64,000 nt of DNA from Turnera subulata (Eukaryota > Streptophyta > Magnoliopsida > Malpighiales > Passifloraceae). The first letter of the stretch is position 1, and each line of letters opens with the position of its first letter. The stretch spans positions 62,001 to 126,000 of the forward strand of contig JAKUCV010002211.1 in the NCBI GenBank assembly GCA_028386065.3. The letters run 5' to 3'. Shown here one piece after another: positions 63,546 to 64,000 of the stretch. The notes beneath the pieces were generated by a model that saw only the letters and a list, made by a program, of their open reading frames with translations, had not been told where the DNA came from and searched no databases. Both the position numbers and the translations under genes were made by a program.

Positions 63546-63621
63546 ACAATTTTAATAATAATAATGTAATAAAAATATTAGTAATAATAATATTTATATT
63601 TCTGCAAGTTTATGGCATCAA

Positions 63622-63675
63622 TTACCTCTTATATGAATGTTCTGTGGCAAGCTGGCGTCCCTCGACTGGATCCAT
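63622..63675 (-). pseudogene. Relic of the gag start in element B (17 codons)
   Basis: Minus-strand frame MDPVEGRQLATEHSYKR followed by a stop, about 100 bp after the primer-binding site. It is identical to element A except for Tyr in place of His. Confidence 0.65.
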
Positions 63676-63773
63676 CATGTACTAACTAAATAGCATAAAT
63701 GCAAAATGATAAACATATGGAGCGAGCTATGCACAACAAATAAGCAAAACAATCACCCAAGGACCTACCGCCC

Positions 63774-63785
63774 GCTCCGCTACCA
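63774..63785 (-). other. Primer-binding site of element B
   Basis: TGGTAGCGGAGC on the minus strand, three bases from the LTR end at 63789. Confidence 0.8.
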
Positions 63786-63788
63786 AAA

Positions 63789-64000
63789 TGAAACACCCCG
63801 ACCAACAATTACCCGACAAATAGCAATTACCGGACAACAGTGCCGACACGTGGCACAAACAATGTGAATATCAGAAATAACAGCCCAACATCAAATACAC
63901 GTCACCCGATCTCGGGGACATCGACACATAAATCCGGCCAATCAGCCCAATATCCAAAAACACATCACCCGAGCCCGGGGACCCAAAATATAGCACAACG
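63789..64000 (-). repeat. 5' LTR of element B, sense 3' end only
   Basis: Colinear with 58403-58615: TGAAACACCCCGACCAACAA against TGAAACACCCGACCAATAAT, then the shared CACGTGGCACAAACAA and ATCTCGGGGACATCGACAC blocks. The rest lies outside the window. Confidence 0.88.

Larger units (their letters stand above)
58403..64000 (-). mobile_element. Non-autonomous LTR retroelement B with antisense genes (runs off the right edge)
   Basis: Minus orientation: the 5' LTR starts beyond the window and reaches 63789, PBS 63785-63774, internal region 63773-61372, polypurine tract 61371-61353, 3' LTR 61352-58403. It has the same layout as element A and the same two antisense ORFs, but its LTR interior differs (palindrome array, different AT-rich part). 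LTR ends are TGTAACAGCCCGGG and TTTCA. No gag-pol domain is visible in the 2.4 kb interior. Confidence 0.88.

Overview
The window looks like nuclear DNA of a dicot-type flowering plant. It is AT-rich, has long intergenic spaces and GT-AG introns, encodes plant-type proteins, and carries a heavy load of plant retrotransposons. No plastid, mitochondrial or bacterial segment was recognised, and there is no CRISPR array and no operon. The species cannot be named from sequence alone.

Host genes, left to right: the 5' part of a FAM91-like vesicle-trafficking gene on the minus strand (exons between 342 and 1512); an intronless RING-H2 ubiquitin-ligase-like gene (14834-15538) whose promoter and leader exist in four tandem copies; a 15-exon tRNA-guanine transglycosylase gene (QTRT1, 16380-22175) with an unusual repetitive C-terminal tail; an HD-Zip class I transcription factor (27927-28989); a three-exon mitochondrial ribosomal protein mL41 gene (33351-34920); and a short plant-specific Cys/Ser-rich protein (40397-40939).

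Mobile DNA: 2810-12544 is a complete but dead Ty3/gypsy (Del/Tekay-like) LTR element with gag-pol and 2.5 kb LTRs, inserted inside the tandem promoter array. A LINE fragment (13064-13521) sits in the next promoter copy. A 5'-truncated LINE with a nearly open frame lies at 45163-48876. A Mutator-like element with a perfect 9-bp target duplication (38121-39317), two MITEs (42615-42889, 42990-43295), a SINE-like remnant near 42.1 kb and a nested fold-back element (56684-57568) fill the gene-poor stretches.

The most unusual content is the right end. Two LTR elements (about 49.06-55.92 kb and 58.40 kb to beyond the window), both in minus orientation, have the same LTR ends, primer-binding site and polypurine tract as the gag-pol element. 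They carry no gag-pol. They keep only a 17-codon relic of the gag start. The rest of the internal region holds two small transcription-unit-like modules on the strand opposite to the LTRs: TATA box, 125-codon ORF (ORFa), AATAAA; then TATA box, 227-codon ORF (ORFb). ORFb's C-terminal half resembles the start of a LINE endonuclease. ORFa has identical length in both copies, with substitutions but no net indel. I infer a non-autonomous retroelement family mobilised by gag-pol relatives of the 2.8-12.5 kb element and carrying captured antisense genes.
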